Source: Grammothele lineata
Lineage: Eukaryota > Basidiomycota > Agaricomycetes > Polyporales > Polyporaceae
Direction: 5' to 3'
DNA: 64,000 nucleotides
Assembly (NCBI GenBank): GCA_002150815.3
Contig: NDFF03000093.1
Span: 1-64,000, forward strand
The notes beneath the pieces were generated by a model that ran no database searches, had not been told where the DNA came from, and saw only the letters and a program-made list of their open reading frames with translations. Below are positions 24,278-37,044 of the stretch, in pieces. How positions within the stretch are numbered: the stretch's first letter is position 1; every line of letters begins with the position of its first letter. The position numbers and the translations under genes were made by a program.

Positions 24278-25352
24278 CTAGGTACTTCCAGACCTGTCGC
24301 TATCCTCGCATTCGGAATGGTCTCCGTCCGACCTGCTGCGATGGGTAGCCTGATCGGAAGGCGTCATCAGATCTGATTCCACGTCCGTCTCGACCCTAGG
24401 CGCCGCAACTTCAGCGTATTCCGGTAAAGGAGGCAGCCCGAACGCGCTTCCTCCATCGTCGATATCCAACCACTTCCTATGCGGCTCCTGTCCATTCGAG
24501 AAGGTCAAGTATACCCCGTGTTTTGCATCTCCAACGCTTTGCGCGCCATTATGCAGCTTGTACTCGAGCTTCGCGATGCGTTTCCCGTTTTCGGCGAATG
24601 CGACGTAGGTTCTCCAGTTGCCCGGTTCCGGCGCAGCAAACGAGGTATAACTACGAGAGGGCCTTGGGGCAGCACCGTTCGACTTGATTTGGAAGCTGAT
24701 CTTGAGTGTAATTTCCTTGCGGCCCCGAACGAGCTTCCACTTGCCGATAGCCTGAGTAAGTATATGAGGAGAAAGTGGCTCGCGACTGTCTCCCCTCCTG
24801 CTGATGTCGAAACCTGTCGATCCACTGGCGGTTCCTGTCCGCTACGACGGAGGATCAAACGTGTTCTGAAAAGCACCTAATTTCCAAAAGCCCCTTGAAG
24901 GGCGGCACGTCTAGCACGCGGTCCTCACAGTCTCGCCCAATTCCGACGCGATATTCATACCGATGTCATCCTGCTCATGATATCCCCGTTAGAGCGTTAT
25001 GCTACTTTGAATCTATCCGACTCACCATAAGTAGCAGTGAGAGGACTCCAGCCGCGAATGCTAATTGACTTTGAAGAAATGAGGTCCTTTATGTCGTCTG
25101 CCGCCTCCGCCGGGAAGATCAATCAACTTGAAGGCGCGAATCCCATGAGTAATTCCTATAACGTTGTGGTATCGAACGCACGTTCTTGATTCTTGGCGCG
25201 TGTACGGTGCGCGCGTAACATGGACGATGCCTGTGCAGAACATCTTCATCACAAAGTGACCATACGGGAATGAGAGGTGCTCACCATTCGCTCGCGGGGG
25301 CGAACGGCGCCGGAGAGCCACTACGGGAACTCGATAGCGACATGGGCTGCAT
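24278..25352 (-). CDS. hypothetical protein, terminal exon strong, 5' exons uncertain
   Basis: A minus-strand frame is open from about 24840 to a TAG at 24280-24278, roughly 185 codons without an initial ATG, and follows a TAG-type acceptor. Its composition is strongly protein-like: IGKWKLVRGRKEITLKISFQ, WRTYVAFAENGKRIAKLEYK, LTFSNGQEPHRKWLDIDDGG, then an acidic/Ser-rich C-terminus. A plausible first exon is 25352-25285 (MQPMSLSSSRSGSPAPFAP, followed by a GTGAGC donor), and a hydrophobic segment (QSQLAFAAGVLSLLLM) lies near 25090-25030, but the middle junctions could not be resolved in one frame. It may be a small membrane-anchored protein or a partly decayed gene. No family recognised. Confidence 0.45.
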
Positions 25353-26168
25353 ATGTAATGTGGCCTGCGTGCCGGCAGTAGAGTCGCTGATGTGGGTGCA
25401 TGGCTTTCTCCAGGAGTTGGCCGCGTTTCAGTTACATTTGGAGACAATATTCCTGTCCACGATTGTTCAGGCCCCTAGACGCCATCCAGACATTGTAAGG
25501 GTGCGTCATTGTGTTCGGCACTAAGTTATGTAGGTGTGAAATATCCCGTGTTACTCCGCCCAAAGAAGAGCGCTGGCAGCCTGGAACAGACGAGTCTCAA
25601 TATCTCTTAGGCGTAGGTGATGGAGAAGTACGAAGTAGTAACTTGTATTCCAACTCTGCAAGTTTCGGAGCCGATGCTAGACAATTGGCTATCCCTGAGG
25701 TCTTCCGCAGTATCACGCCGAGAACAGTCCAAAGCACCCGGTCTTCGTGTACGTTGATGACGACGAGTAGGAGCATTCGATTTGCCTGGAAGTAGGTCGA
25801 GTGCAGCGAGCGAGTTCTGCCAGAGACCAAAGGAGGGCCTAAGACGGCCTAAGACGGAGCAGTAGGCTGTGGTCCTGGGTAAGCAGGTAATCGGAGTGTG
25901 AAATCGATCAACGCGGCCGCGATGCCGATGATGAAACTTATAACTTTTCAAGCGCCTGACCCTTGTCTCGCTTCTAGGATCACTCCCTTGCTATGTACCC
26001 TACTTGTCCGCTCTCAAGTCCTACGATTGGGGATAAAAGTCATCGTTCTCTACTCTTGACCCGCATGTTGCTGGGCATGAGGCTCCGCCAACCATGTTAG
26101 GCGCGTTACTGAGCGGTTTCAACTAGGTGCTCACTTTGGACTCGCCTACACACTATATGTCCCATCTA
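25353..26168. other. spacer downstream of HET3 with duplicated block
   Basis: Consists mainly of the second copy of the block at 21790-22390 (here about 25600-26150). Minus-strand frames near 25830-25600 include a hydrophobic stretch but are interrupted. No gene supported. Confidence 0.4.
25600..26150. repeat. diverged duplicated block, copy 2
   Basis: Partner of 21790-22390 in the same orientation, ending just before the HET3 stop codon. Sequence identity is moderate and broken by small indels. Confidence 0.5.
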
Positions 26169-28750
26169 TTAGGTCAGGCCGTAGTTCGGAAGTCTTATAG
26201 CACTATAGTACGGCAAGTCATCGGCGCCGGTAGCATCGGTCATGTTCGCCATCGGCCTAGGGAAACTCAACAAGCCCCGGTATGGCGAAACACCCGTCTC
26301 GACGTCGATGTCCATCTCGCTCGCCACAGACCCAGGCGGTCCTATTCCCGGAATGAGCCGCAGCGCGACCCGCCACTTGCCGGCGGGATCCTCGAAATAA
26401 ACAGCTGCACTGGGTGCGAATCGGGAGATGTGCGTAGGCACGTACGCCGCGCCGTCGAACTGCACGCCGATGTCGACGACGCCGAGGGGAGGGTCCGGCT
26501 CGCGCTTCGTCGGAAGCCGGATTGCGCGCGCACGGATATGCACCGTGAAGTATGGCAGGAGCTTCAGATCACCTCCGTCGCCCATATTGTTCAAGTTCAT
26601 CGCGCCGTACCCTTCATCGGAGCCATAAGCGGGAGGCGCCTCGAAGAATGGGAGGGGCTGCGACGGGTCTGACTGTGACTCCATGTTGCTCGAGCGCATA
26701 GGTCCGTCCTCAGAATCTCCAACGCGGATCTGGTGGCTCGACCTATTCATATTCTGCTCCGGAGAAACTGAATGAGTGTAGACGGGATCGGGATGCACAG
26801 GCCTGATGGTCGGCTGCGACACGTTCGACTGCGTTCCCCAAGTGGCGCCAGGGGCAGGCCCTTCCTCCAGATGGTACTCGTCGCCGAGATCGTCTCGAGC
26901 TTCTGCGATAACTGGGCCTCCGAGCCGCGAGAGAGCGTAGGAGCCTCCAGCAAGAGAGAGCGCGTCAGTATGCGACAAGCGCGAGCGCGCCTCTTCGTCC
27001 GAGTCGCGATCACATTGCGTCCATTGCAGGCTCACGACGTACTCCGAATCTTGGGCTCCAGCCAGGGGCTCGGCGTATACGCGTGTATGAATATCCATGC
27101 CGCGCGGGGCTCCCAGAAGAAACCACGGTTTACCCAACTTCGATCGAATGAGGCCCGCCTCGGAGAGCTTCCCGACCACCCATCTCGGGATCACTGGCAT
27201 CGGCATACCCTCCGCTGGTACAGAAGCAGAGTGCGGCAGAAGGGAGGAAGCATTTTCCTCTCTGCTGCTGATGAAGATGTCGGCCCACTCCACGGTGATG
27301 CGTTTCGCGCCACTTGCGAGGATGCGGAGACGACGGGTCTGCTCGAGCTCCTCCGCAGTCCTCGGGATTTCGCAGACATGGATGATCCTGGTGTCGAATC
27401 TGATGAAAGCATCCCGCACGATGCGATCTCGCGTGGCCTGAGAGAGACCGACGGCATACAAAGGGAGGGAGGTGGTGGAGCTGCAGCGATGAATAGGAAG
27501 TCCCAAGTAATGATATGGGCGGCTTCCGTCTTCGCGTGGTAGGTAGCACGCCAGAACGGCGATGGCGGGCGTGTCGAGCCCAGCGCGGTCGCACAGCCAG
27601 ATGACGGGAACCTTCGCGCGCACGCCATCACTTGTCAAGGAGAACGTCGGGATGTCGTATGGGAGGGGCGTCGATCTCAATGATGGTCGCATCTTGGGGA
27701 GCAAGTGCGTACCGGGTTAGTTGGCCGCATACCGACTATAGGGACGTTAGTACTCACGTGCTTCCACACGCGTTTCTCTTTGGCACCAGCGAGTAGTACG
27801 GAGACGAAGGCGTCGACAGCCTGCGGAATCTCCTCAGGAGGCAGCGGTTGGGGTGAAGTCTGGGTATATAACTTATTGAAGACGGCCAGAGAAGGGGCGA
27901 GAAGCCCCGGCGGCCAGTCAGGGTGTCCATAGCGGTCGAGACGCCCAGACCAGGCGAAGAGTGTTTGATCGTTGGACGTCTTCAGAATCTCCTCTTGTAA
28001 TCGTCTGAACGCGTTCTCGCCTTCGCCATAGATGGTCGGCATGTTGACGCCAAAGAGGCCCATGAGGGAGTATGCACGGTCTTCAACCCTCGTCGTCACT
28101 CGTGAGCTAGCCCAGGACATGCGGTCGATAATGCTCGTGCGCCTGAATGCACCGGGGATGGTGAGTGATGGAACATCAATGTCCGTGCAAGACGAGATGA
28201 GAGGAGCAAGGGAAAGTTTCGTGCCGATGACTTCCCAATTCCTCTCTACGAAGATGACGGCTGTAGGGGCTATAAGTTCCTGGAGGGTCCATCCACGGGT
28301 GAACCACCGGCTATTTTGAAACGATGGGCGGCCGACTTGGTAAAACAAGCTGGAGAAAGTCGGGGCAAGGGCCCTCGGGGGTCCTAGGACGTCATGAAGA
28401 TATGCGATACAGAGACCGGACTTGGAGTACCATTCGAACATAGAGTTGATAGCCTCTGAGAGCTCCGCGCTGCTCTCCTTGTTGATACAACACGTGTCGA
28501 TCCATGCCCAGTCGTACCCGAGGCGTGCAGCGAGTCGACAAAACCGAACAATCTTGGGGGATGCGTCGCTCCATGTATCACGGTGATGGCTATGGTCGAC
28601 CTGTGACTGACGAGAAATGATAGACGCGATGTCTTGGTACGATTGCTCAGTAGCACCCCACACATGTGAGAGGATGGCGTATGGTGGCATGTTTTCTGCG
28701 CGAGGATTGAAGTCTTGAAGGGCCAATTCATGAGTGTTCAACAGCCTCAT
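26169..28750 (-). CDS. HET-domain protein 3 (HET3)
   Basis: Two exons, 28750-27758 and 27692-26169, join in phase 0 across a 65-nt intron with a CTAAC branch-like element, giving 838 aa. It starts MRLLNTHELALQDF. The HET motifs are PPYAILSHVWG, WAWIDTCCINKESSAELSEA, RGWTLQELIAPTAVIFVE, RMSWASSRVTTRVEDRAYSL and GLFGVNMPTIYGEGENAF. The gap between the first two is about 55 residues, without the coiled-coil arm of HET1 and HET2. The C-terminal 500 residues have an unassigned beta-rich-looking region and an acidic/Ser-rich linker. It is clearly more distant from HET1 and HET2 than they are from each other. HET proteins are implicated in non-self recognition; function here is unknown. Confidence 0.93.
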
Positions 28751-29448
28751 GTCACTGTATTACGAGTTTTGTCGCTACTCCAACGTGCGGTATCAGCGCT
28801 ACTATATCAGCAACGGGTCACGGAAGATCGTCAACGTACGGCGTGGTGTTTTTGCAAAAGCGACGAAAGCCTGCCAGCAGCCGAACTCGGACTATAACAG
28901 TAATTTCCCACTCCCGCTTACCATTAGAAGACCCGGCTCACACAAGGCTACGGCGATGGATCCGACTACGCCCGTTCATTGACCACAATGCGATGCGGTT
29001 ACTTTGACAGATCATCATCGCTTAGAGTAGACATTGAGGCAGTAGCGCGGCGATACGGCGATTATCTGAACAAGCACAATGGACTTGTAGTGTCCCACAT
29101 CTTTCCTTCCTGGTGTGAGAGTAGCAAAAGCATGACGAGCTGCTGAGTAGGAGAACTCAAGGAGAACTTCAAGAAGTTCAAGGCCGGGGCATATTGCAGG
29201 GTCATCCGGCCTGGCAGTGTCGACAGCGGAAGTGAAAGCCACGTGGGGGGAATGATGACATAATACAGGTAGAGCCGCGGACCGAACGCGTCTCAGTCGC
29301 GTCCTCGGTCCTCATCCTCTGATCTCTCCTCCTCATCCTCGTTCGTCTCGTCCTCTCTAGATTCTCTCTCTGTACATTCTGTATTATCCGGTACTCTTGA
29401 CGAACACAACACGATCAACAATCACGACGTTGCTGGGTTTGACCTTTG
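28751..29448. other. divergent promoter region (HET3 / importin)
   Basis: No gene seen. CT-rich tracts (CTCCTCATCCTCGTTCGTCTCG) around 29320-29370 precede the importin start and probably belong to its promoter or 5' leader. Confidence 0.45.
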
Positions 29449-32400
29449 ATGTCTTCGTTTCTTCCGGTACTCGCGCAGGAGGATGTGGCTCGTGCAGCTC
29501 AGGTATGTTTGCTTTTTAATCGTCTTCAGCTCTTTCCCGATTCCCGCCGTCTGTTATTCTTCTTTGAAGTTATAAATCTTGAACCATACGTCACATCCAT
29601 TGTGCATCTTTGACTTCCGTTCATCTTCTACACGCCACACTTTCTTGTAAACAACGCTTCTCCATCTCATACGCTCCCGCTTCAACAAGATCAATCTGTT
29701 TTACTCTCATCTCGCGCTATCGTGTAGAATTGTCAATCGATCACCAGTGCTAATCTGACCACCCCATTCTCCGCTATAGTTGATCCAAACCACTTATTCC
29801 CCGCAAGCGCATCTCTCTTCAGATGACCAACGCCGTCTACAGCAAGAGCTATATGACATACAGCGTCGGCCGGAGGCCTGGGGTCTTGTTCTGCCCTTCC
29901 TCAGCCATTCTGATCCCAACGTGCAGTTCTTTGGCGCACATACCCTCCAGGTCAAGATTGCACGAGACTGGTGAGTTGCGCAATGTCCTCATACCTCTTG
30001 CATACCCCAACGTCCGTCACTTTGCCGCAGGGACTCTGTGCAAGCAGATGCTTCCATTCAGCTACGAGACATGGTGCTCGAGTTGACAGGCAGGGCCGTG
30101 ACCAGTGGACAGAGTAGAGTAACTCTTCGTAAACTCTTCGTTGCAGTGCGTCGCATCCTGTTTGCCCCCATATGTACGAGAGACGACGTAGTTGCGATGA
30201 CAGATCACGACCCTTGCAATAAAACTTCACCCTGGTCAACCCTCTCGCTGGCCCGATTGGCTGCGGGCATCCGTCAATACTCTGTCTGGCATGGGCGTGT
30301 CCCGCGAGCATCTATTGGATTTCCTTGCAATTGTGTCCGAAGAACTCGAGGGTGCAGACCTTCTTCCGCCGAGCAAGTTAGTCGTATGAGTATGTCTGCG
30401 TAGACCCCGTCCAACCTATTCTGCTACAGGGCGCAAATGCAAACAACCCTGTCCGACGCGGTTCCAATGGTGACCCGAGCGATTAGCGACTGCCTTGGTC
30501 TCCCTCCGATGCAACGTTCTCCCACAGAACTCAACTCCGCTCTCAAATGTCTACAGGCCTGGATGAATGTCCTTCCCGCTAAGTACGTCGAATATACTCA
30601 TCCCCATACAGCGCAACTCATCCTCCGACAGCGACATTACACCTTTTGTGCCCCTCCTTCTGTCCCTCATGATCCCTTCAGTCGAATCGCCCCCTAATTA
30701 CGACGAACAAGCATTCGTTGCGGTCTCGGATACCCTTCAAGAACTCTTGACCAGGTCCGCGCTATCCGACGGCGCGGGATCCAAGACCGTTACTGAGCCA
30801 CTCCTTCTCTGGCTCGATCGCTACGGCGGTGCCATTGTCCAAGCCACGACAAGCAGTGCGTACTTCTCGCTCTTTCCCGTTTGTTACCCCACTCAAGTTG
30901 CTCGCCGGATGCTAACACCGTCCTATTCCGCAGGTGGCTTTGTTGACGATGTCTCCCATTCGTTCTGCAAGCTCCTCGTGGCTCTCGGCGACCACTCCGC
31001 GATGTACTTTGCGAAGAATATCGCCGCACCTGCGCACGTCACCGTCCCGGCACACCCGCTCCCGTTCGCTCTCCCATCGCCCCTTCCAACCGTCGCGCAT
31101 CTCGTGCAGCACTTCCTCCGGCTTCTGCTCGCGTACACTGCATTGTCTGGATACTATGGGGCAGACGAGGAGGAGAGCGAGATGACGCTCTCGTTTTGGT
31201 ACCTGTTCCAAGAGGCGTTGTGGAACACGGACTTTGGGTTCGACGTAGCGGAGGACGGAGATGCGGGGAATGAAGCGGAGGAGCGCGAGCGAGACATGAT
31301 GCCGGTGGCGCGGGCAGTATATACCGAGCTCGTTGCAGTCCTGAGGAGGAAGGTGATATGGCCGCCAAAGGCGGAGTTCGATGGGTGGGCGAGAGGTCAG
31401 TACTTGGCATTGATCTACGGCGATTGCGACAGAACTGAGTCTCCTACTGAAACAGATCAACGGGACAAATTCCAAGCATATCGACGAGATGTCGGTGATA
31501 CCCTCATCAATGCGTGCGTCGATCCTGCCTTAAGCTCTCCTCCAACCTTGATAGATCTCTCGCGCACAGGTACTACATTCTGAGGGACGACATGCTGGCG
31601 TACTACGTGAGCGATATACTGCAGAGACTTTCGACGCGCCGAGACCAAGATGGCTGGGAGGTTCGTATCCCTCCCGTCCTTTTCATGCGCCAAATTGATT
31701 TCGTCCAGGATATTGAGGCGACGGTTCACTGCATCATGGCTGTCCAAGAAGCCGTCCCTGTGGAAGACTCCCCTCATCTTCGCCAAATCTTCAGCCCCGA
31801 GATTCTTGGCCGCCTTCCAAAGACAGACGACGTCCGCATCCGACGGACTGTTCTACAGTTGATCGGTTGGTTATTTGCGCGTGTTTTCACTGAATGCCTA
31901 CGACTCACACTTGCGCCTTCGCCCGTCCTTCAGGGAGTTACGCGTCTTGGTTTACGACGCAGCCAGCGCAAGTTCCAGGAAGCGCTGTGTCTCCGCTCAT
32001 GAACGCGATCACGTACGTTGTGTCCGCGTTGCCGGACCCCACGTTCTGCCTCTTTGCTGCGAATGCGCTCCGAGACCTCTGCGACGCCAATCGCATTGCG
32101 CTAGCGCCACATATCGGCGCGTTCGGAGAGCTTCACGCTGGTCTTACAGGCATTCCGGTACGTGTGGCCTGCGATGCTATGCTTGCTGTCCTTCTCAACC
32201 GGTGTGTGTATGCGTGCGATGCGCAGGATACAGAGAAGGCGAAGGTTCTGCAGTCTATCGCAAGCGTTATCCAAGCATTATCTCCAGAAGAAGAGATTCC
32301 TCCAGTAGAGGTCCGCATGCTCTCCTCATCACCCAACTCCATGTTAACAAGCAAGCACACAGGCGATTGCCAGCCCTGTCATCTCTAAGCTCTTCGAGGC

Positions 32401-33850
32401 GTTACAATCTGCCAACCAGCTCCCGGACGAAGCGCGTGCGCTCGCTGTGCAGCAGCTCGAGACGCTCACGGGCGTGGCGCGCGGTCTGACTCGCGTCGGG
32501 GACTCCCTCCTTGCTCTTGACGACTCGCCAGACGCACAGGAAGCTTCACAGGCAATGGAACGCGCGCGAGCGGACTCCCGGGTCGTCAAGCTGCGCGAGG
32601 CCCTCTTATCGGCGATACGGCGTACGGTTGAGCTTTGGTCGACGGACGCGACTGTATGTGACGTACGTAGACAGCTTTTAAGGTCGTTTGTGGATTGATC
32701 GCTGACATCAAGACATCTGCGTTAGGCATTGAGCGACCTCTTCAAGGCCATCACTGCACTTCCATCGGACGTGACGCTCATCTCGCTTCCCGCTGGACCG
32801 CTCCTCGAACTCGTGTGCATGGCGGGGCAGAAGCAGCTGACAGCGGTTTGGCTGTCACTCGCGACGATGCTCATCATTCAGCTCAACCCGCCGTCCCTCG
32901 TCCCAACAACATTCAAGCAGGAACCTACTGCAGAAGCGGCGGATGTCGCGCTCAACGTGCTTACGGTGCTCCTCCAAACGTCGCTCACCGCGTTCTCGCA
33001 GGAGGGTGTGATGGTATCGGTAGGTTCTAACAGCTCGCACGTCACTCGGCCTCTGATCCCTTGTACGCAGAACCCTGACGTTGTCCAGTCCTTCTTTGGG
33101 TGCATGGAAGTGGTAAGTTGTGATGTTCAGCGTCGAATACCAAAGTACTGATATCTTTCTCCCTAGTTCACACAACACTTCCTCCCGAACTTCTACCGCA
33201 TACCACCTGAACTTTTCAACGGACTGATCCAATGCGCCATCAGCGCGCTCTCGCTGCAGGAACGCTACTCGTTGACGTCTGCCTGCACGTTCTTGGTACG
33301 CATCTCTCCTCTGACGCGTACACACACTAGAAATCCTCATAATTGGCCCCACAGAGCACCTTCATTAATCGTACATCGCTGAATGATGACTTATCAGCCG
33401 CGAAGAACACTTTCGCGCAAGTGCACGGGATACCCATCATGCGCGCTGTCCTATTCGGCTTCGCAGGAGTCGCACCACGCTCAGCGATGCCGAACTTGGC
33501 TGAGTTGTTGTCGACGATGCTGACACGATTCACCTCGGAGAGCAAGCAGTGGATGACGAACATCCTGTTTTCTGTGAGTTCATACTGTTATGCTCTTCAT
33601 CTCAGTCGTCGTAACATTATATAGGACGATTTCTACCCCTGTCGAGCCACCCCAGAGTCAAAGAACAAGTTCATCAAATCGGTGTTCGGGTACGTATTTC
33701 ATTACTATGTACAATGCAATCTTCTTACGCTTCTACCTGCACAGCAGCTCACGGTCTGCGAAACGCACACGGGAAGCAGCACAACAGTTCACGCTTGTCG
33801 CCCGTGGTCTAGAGGGTTCAACATTCGGCTACGCGTCCGTGTCCGTGTAA
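29449..33850 (+). CDS. importin-13 / Kap122-like karyopherin beta
   Basis: Nuclear transport receptor of the importin-beta superfamily that carries cargo through the pore under Ran control. The start at 29449 gives MSSFLPVLAQEDVARAAQ; exons 2-4 are 29780-29970, 30031-30145 and from 30204. The N-terminal importin repeat is clear: LIQTTYSPQAHLSSDDQRRL, PNVQFFGAHTLQVKIARDW, KLHPGQPSRWPDWLRASV. Later exons continue through LKCLQAWMNVLPAND, the WYLFQEALWNTDFGFD block, DLCDANRIALAPH and GFAGVAPRSAMPNLAELLS, ending FTLVARGLEGSTFGYASVSV. At roughly 1,000 residues over more than 15 small exons it matches importin-13 length. The cargo cannot be inferred. Middle exon ends were not all fixed to the base. 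Confidence 0.9.
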
Positions 33851-34019
33851 AGCAAAACGAGCAATGTATTGTACAAGTCCTGGAGTATCACGCATCTGTC
33901 TACACTAGTACTGTCCATGAAGCAACAACAATAGGATATACGTAATTCCGTACGGACAATGTAGCATCTCACTCTATGCCCGGCATATTCGTAGCTTCTC
34001 CGTTCCCTCCATCCTATAC

Positions 34020-36274
34020 CTACAATATCGCAGTTTCCGACACTTGAGAGCGTTCCCGACGCTTGATGGTCGGCTTCGTCCTCGACCGCTCAGTCGGGCG
34101 CTTGCGAGACATCACTGAGGCCCGTGTACGGCGCGACTTCGCCGCCGACCGAGACATATCCAGCACCCGCATCCGACGTGCCCGTAGAGCGTCCTTCGCA
34201 AACCGTTCTCCCGCAGTCAGCGTATCCACACCATCCGACGAGGCGGTAGACATGCGCGACATGCCTCCGCTGATGTCGGTAGACGTTGAAGAGCGTTCCG
34301 ACTCGGACGATTCGGTGCGCGGGGTGTATGGAGGACGACGCGGCTTGGTCCTAAGTTTACGCGTCCCGCGCCTTGGTTGGCGGGATGCGTCAACTACGCC
34401 CAACGTGGACGGCGAGGATGACTGCGAGCTGGAGTCGCGAGAGAGGGTGATACTAGGGAGGCGAGGAGGACGGTGGCTGATACGCGAAGCACGGTCATCT
34501 TCCTCAGTAGGTGCCACAGGTAAGGGAGTAGCCAGAGCGTCAACCGATTCCACGCTTTCGCCATAGGCGTCTTGATCAGATACCTTGGGAGGGACCTGAG
34601 GAACCTGGGCACTGTGTTTGTCCGTGAACGGGTCTTCAGCGGCGGCAGAAGCAACTTCTGGGCTAGCGTGGATGTGCACTACCCCGCGGCCCTCCTCTGT
34701 CTCCTCAAGAGCCCACGGCTGCGACTGCGGCGGCCACGTCTCCTGCTCGACGTGCACCTCAACCTGCGCGCCCTCCCCCCATGCGTCCCGGCCGCTCCAT
34801 CGGTCCACACGGCGGACCGGAGCGGGAGTGAAGTTGTCGCTGGGAAGCATCCCCTCACGTCCTGGGGGCGCCGCGCCACCGACAACGGCGCTGATGGCTT
34901 GGTAGATGTTCGAGCGGATCGACGCTGCCCAGCCGTCCGGCTTCTGCTCCTCCCCTTCCGACGAGCGCCCCGCCGCGCGGAGACGCTGCATGCGGAGCGG
35001 CGGCCACGACGCGTCCTGTGGAGAAGCCCCAGCCTGACGCTCTCTGAGTTCGGCGCTGGGGAGATGTCCGAGCGCGGTGCTCGCGCGGCTAGCGTCGACG
35101 ACGTCGCCTGGAGCGAGGTTCGTGATGTGCAGCTTGCCTGTGACCGGGTTCGGGCTGAGCGGAACGTTGACGAACTGGTGCGCGTTTGCATGGACGTGCG
35201 CAGGAAGCGGCTGGGCCACAAGCGGGTGAGGAGGATACGGGGAAGGAAGCAGAGCGCTGTCGAGCCCGATTTCGAACTGCTTCTCGTCACCGTACGGTAA
35301 CCCGAGAGCATGGTTTGCGGGAGGACGAGAGATGGTGTTCGCGTCCCAGTGGTGCGCCACGGGCCCGTCGTCGTCATGGATGCCGAGACCGCCGAGACCG
35401 CTCTCGAGCGACTCGGTGTCGCTGTGCCGTGCGCCAAGGCGGTCGTGGTCCCACGGCCAGGTCGTCGTGCGCTCAAGAGCGAGCCGCCGGGAGCGGGAGC
35501 GAGTGCGGAGCCACCAGGCGCCGACAGCGACGATCAACCCGAGGATAGCGAGGACCAGGAAAACCACGCCAATGTAGAGCGAGTTGTGATTACGGGCTGC
35601 TACAGCTTCGGAGTTTAGGGCAGCGGAGGAGGACGGTGCAGCGGAGCCGGTGGAGCTTGCTGCGGAGAACGAAGACAGGGAAGAGGACGCAGGCGACGAT
35701 GAAGACAACGCCGAGGTCAAGGTAGATGTGGGGGAAGAAGTCGAAGTGGGAGCTGACGGAGAGACCGAAGTCGTAACCGTGACGGGAGCGATGCTTTGGG
35801 AAGACGTTACCATCGCACTAGTCGACATTGAAGAGGTCGCTTGACTCAACGACGGGGACGCGGTTGAGGAGAGGGTTTCAGTCGCAGTCACGACTAGCGT
35901 CGCCGTAGAGGCGAATCCCGCCGCAGGGCTCACGGTCTGCACCACGGTAGTAGCAGCTGCCTCGGCTGAGCGCGTTGTTGGTCGTTCTACCACTGGGACG
36001 GTCTACAAACCACGCATACAGTCAGCTCCAACAGCTCCTCCGTCCAGCGTAGTCAATAAAATGGACGTACCTCTCCGTCCGGAAGCAGCGCATACGGCGG
36101 CCCCGCCGTACCAGAAGACGTGATAACCCGACCGTCCGGTCCGAGCAAGAGACCTCCATCCGCACTATAGTCAACATCCCAACTCCACGGGTACACCATC
36201 CCCCCTCCTCCGTCTTGCTGCCGTCGCCGGAGATGCTGGCTGAGCTGGAAACGAGCGTGGTGATGGTGATTCAT
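34020..36274 (-). CDS. Ser/Thr-rich single-pass membrane protein
   Basis: Exons 36274-36071 and 36002-34020 join in phase 0 for 728 aa. The N-terminus (MNHHHHARFQLSQHLRRRQQ) lacks a clear cleavable signal. An extracellular-type Ser/Thr/Ala-rich stretch of about 130 residues, likely O-mannosylated, precedes one transmembrane helix (LYIGVVFLVLAILGLIVAVG) and a basic stop-transfer sequence. The approximately 470-residue cytosolic tail is disordered, rich in Pro, Ser, Arg and acidic patches, and ends with a strongly basic segment (KRPTERSRTKPTIKRRERS). The layout resembles fungal wall-stress sensors and other mucin-like surface proteins, but there is no WSC or other named domain. Convergent with the importin gene; the 3' ends are 170 bases apart. 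Confidence 0.82.
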
Positions 36275-37044
36275 CTTGCCAGAAGACTCGATGCAAGCAA
36301 ACGAGCGTGAGACGGCGGGAAGATCGCGAGTGGACGAGGATGGGGGGGCACGGAGGCCGTGGGACGCGCCAGGCGTGCTGAACGAGCTGCCAGAGCTGCT
36401 AGGCGAGGGAGAGTGGGAAGGACAGCGAGAGCGACCACCAGGGTTGGTGGAAAGGAGCGGGCGGGGGAGGTGCGAGGGACCTGTTGGGCGGCGGCTGACG
36501 GCGGTCGGGGAGGATTGCGATCCGGCCTGGTTCGCCGCACGACGCGCGCATATAAAGGCCAAGCTCTTCGTGTTCGCCGCCGCAGAGCGAACGTTACGAT
36601 CCAGGCTGACGATGACGTTCGTGAATCATCAGTCTGCGAGACTCGCGGAGAGCGGTGGCGTCTGCATTTTCGTGCAAGTGCGGGGCGACGTTGACGCACG
36701 GAGGAATCTGCATATACGTTAGCTTGCAGAACAGTCAGAAATGAAGAACACTACGACTCACGTTGAATATGGAGCATGGAGCATCATCCCTCCCACCCAG
36801 GCACAACATTGATTCGCACACCTCCAATGGAGGCGGATAAGGCACGAAGTGCTCCAGAGGCGCGGCGAATGCATTGCACAAGACGGAAATACCAAGCGTA
36901 AAATACAGAGATACAAACAAGCGCAGCGGAAACGGAAACGGAAAAACGAAAAAGAAAAAACGGAACGCGACCGGCAGATGCTCTGACGAACAAGTTACAG
37001 GCGGGAGCGCGAGGCACCGGCCACGGTCTATGATCACGATCATA

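Noticed and set aside
30912..31475. 187-codon minus-strand frame in the importin gene
   Set aside because: It is antisense to exons whose plus-strand translation clearly belongs to the importin.
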